Source: Psilocybe azurescens (lineage: Eukaryota; Basidiomycota; Agaricomycetes; Agaricales; Agrocybaceae). From it: 33,930 nt of DNA. Position numbers and translations under genes: made by a program. The stretch lies in NCBI GenBank assembly GCA_023853785.1, contig JAJIRX010000076.1, forward strand, positions 1 through 33,930, written 5' to 3'. How positions within the stretch are numbered: position 1 is the first letter of the stretch; every line of letters begins with the position of its first letter. The notes under the pieces are model-generated. The model ran no database searches. It saw only the letters and a program-made list of their open reading frames with translations, and was not told where the DNA came from. This document shows, one piece after another, positions 33,066 to 33,930 of this stretch.

Positions 33066-33930
33066 ATGCTAGGCATCTTCAGCTTACTCTACCAGAATCT
33101 CAACCCCACGTCGTGGATATCCTTGATATTGGGTGTCTTCGTACTCGTTCACGTCATACCGTATCTTTTCGACCCTCATAGCATCCGTCGGCACCCTGGC
33201 CCATTCTTAGCCAAGTTTTCTGACCTTTGGTTAGGCTGGGTGAGTAAGAATGGCCATAGGTCGGAGGTGGTGCACGAAATACATAAAAATACGGTTCGTG
33301 ACATGATATCAGATTGATTGATTTTACCATTAAATCATTATCACAACAGGCCCCATAGTTCGCCTCGCTCCAAACCATGTGTCCATAGCCGAACCAGATG
33401 CGCTGAATGTGATATACGCACACGGAAACGGGGCACTTAAATCGGACTTTTACGACGCATTCGTGTCCATTGCACGCGGAATTTTCAATACCCGCGACCG
33501 GGCGAACATGCGCGTAAGCGCAAGATTGTGTCCCACATTTTCTCCCAAAAGCGTTGTTGAATTCGAACCTCAAATTCGAGAATATGTCGCCATGCTTCTC
33601 CGCCAGTGGGATCGTCTATATGATCTATCGCAGAAGGGTCTTTCAGGGTCGGAAGGCGAAGGATGGAAAGGAGATGGCGATAGGCTTTGGTTAGATTGCT
33701 TACCATGTAAGCCATGTCGCACTCGTTTCTTATCAAGTGAAACTGTTACTGATTAGGCCGCTCTGTTCAGGGGCCAATTATCTTGCATTCGACATTGTCG
33801 GAGATCTTGCTTTCGGTGCACCATTCGGAATGATCAGTGCCGGCAGAGATCTCGCAGTCGTCCCAAAGAATCAGGAGGATGCAATGAAGAGTTATGAACC
33901 GAAGCCTCAGTCGATGTTGCAGAAATTCCG
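33066..33930 (+). CDS. Cytochrome P450, benzoate 4-monooxygenase-like (5' part)
   Basis: This is a heme monooxygenase anchored in the ER membrane. The ATG at 33066 gives MLGIFSLLYQNLNPTSW and a membrane helix (ISLILGVFVLVHVIPYLF), then the proline-rich hinge IRRHPGPFLAKFSDLWLGW. Later text matches the CYP53-like group often labelled benzoate 4-monooxygenase: PIVRLAPNHVSIAEPDALNV, YAHGNGALKSDFYDAFVSIA, GIFNTRDR, VVEFEPQIREYVAMLLRQW and YLAFDIVGDLAFGAPFGMI. Exons: 33066-33293, 33350-33706, 33771 to the window edge. The I-helix and heme-binding Cys lie beyond the window, so the substrate class is only suggested. The first intron needs one more A in the run near 33286 (HKKYG-PIVRL). Residues from about 33508 to 33552 read in a shifted frame; the neighbouring frame gives the expected RKRKIVSHIFSQ. 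Confidence 0.8.

Noticed and set aside
29987..33930. Secondary-metabolite gene cluster
   Set aside because: Only one P450 and an unrelated secreted glycoprotein are present; no core synthase or terpene cyclase is visible.

Overview
The window looks like nuclear DNA of a mushroom-forming basidiomycete (Agaricomycetes). Genes are cut by many 45-65 bp GT-AG introns. The host genes at the right edge are a cytochrome P450 and a Ser/Thr-rich GPI-anchored glycoprotein of the macrofage-activating-glycoprotein type. The middle is filled by a Plavaka-type DNA transposon and two Helitrons, both typical of these fungi. No rRNA, tRNA or CRISPR array was seen.

Layout. 0.2-6.0 kb holds host genes: a decayed F-box/LRR gene (-), a possible mitochondrial TMEM223-like membrane protein (+), a six-exon conserved protein of unknown function (-), a decayed coding remnant (-) and a four-exon conserved protein of unknown function (+). 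6.58-18.19 kb is proposed to be one large DNA transposon. It has terminal inverted repeats beginning CAGGGATT and carries a Plavaka transposase (ten exons, about 1220 aa) plus at least four accessory genes: a DUF6698-like protein, an acidic low-complexity protein, a gene that runs into a 142-bp minisatellite, and a coiled-coil protein. 18.2-19.8 kb is GC-rich minisatellite DNA with ambiguous reading frames. 20.5-20.9 kb is a fold-back element. 21.1 kb has a tiny poly-A insertion with target duplications. 21.17-29.78 kb holds two Helitrons head to tail: a 2.1 kb copy without genes, joined directly to a 6.5 kb copy with a Rep/PIF1-helicase gene. 30.0-31.6 kb is the secreted glycoprotein gene (-). 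33.07 kb to the end is the start of a P450 gene (+).

Almost every recognisable gene, host and transposon alike, needs one or more single-base corrections to read through, mostly at homopolymer runs. With those corrections the exon lengths of three genes become exact multiples of three. I read this mainly as homopolymer miscalling in the sequence rather than real decay. By contrast, the changed Walker B glutamate in the Helitron helicase is a substitution and cannot be explained that way.

The genes do not form a pathway. The host genes are independent, and the most notable content is the structure of the two mobile-element systems.
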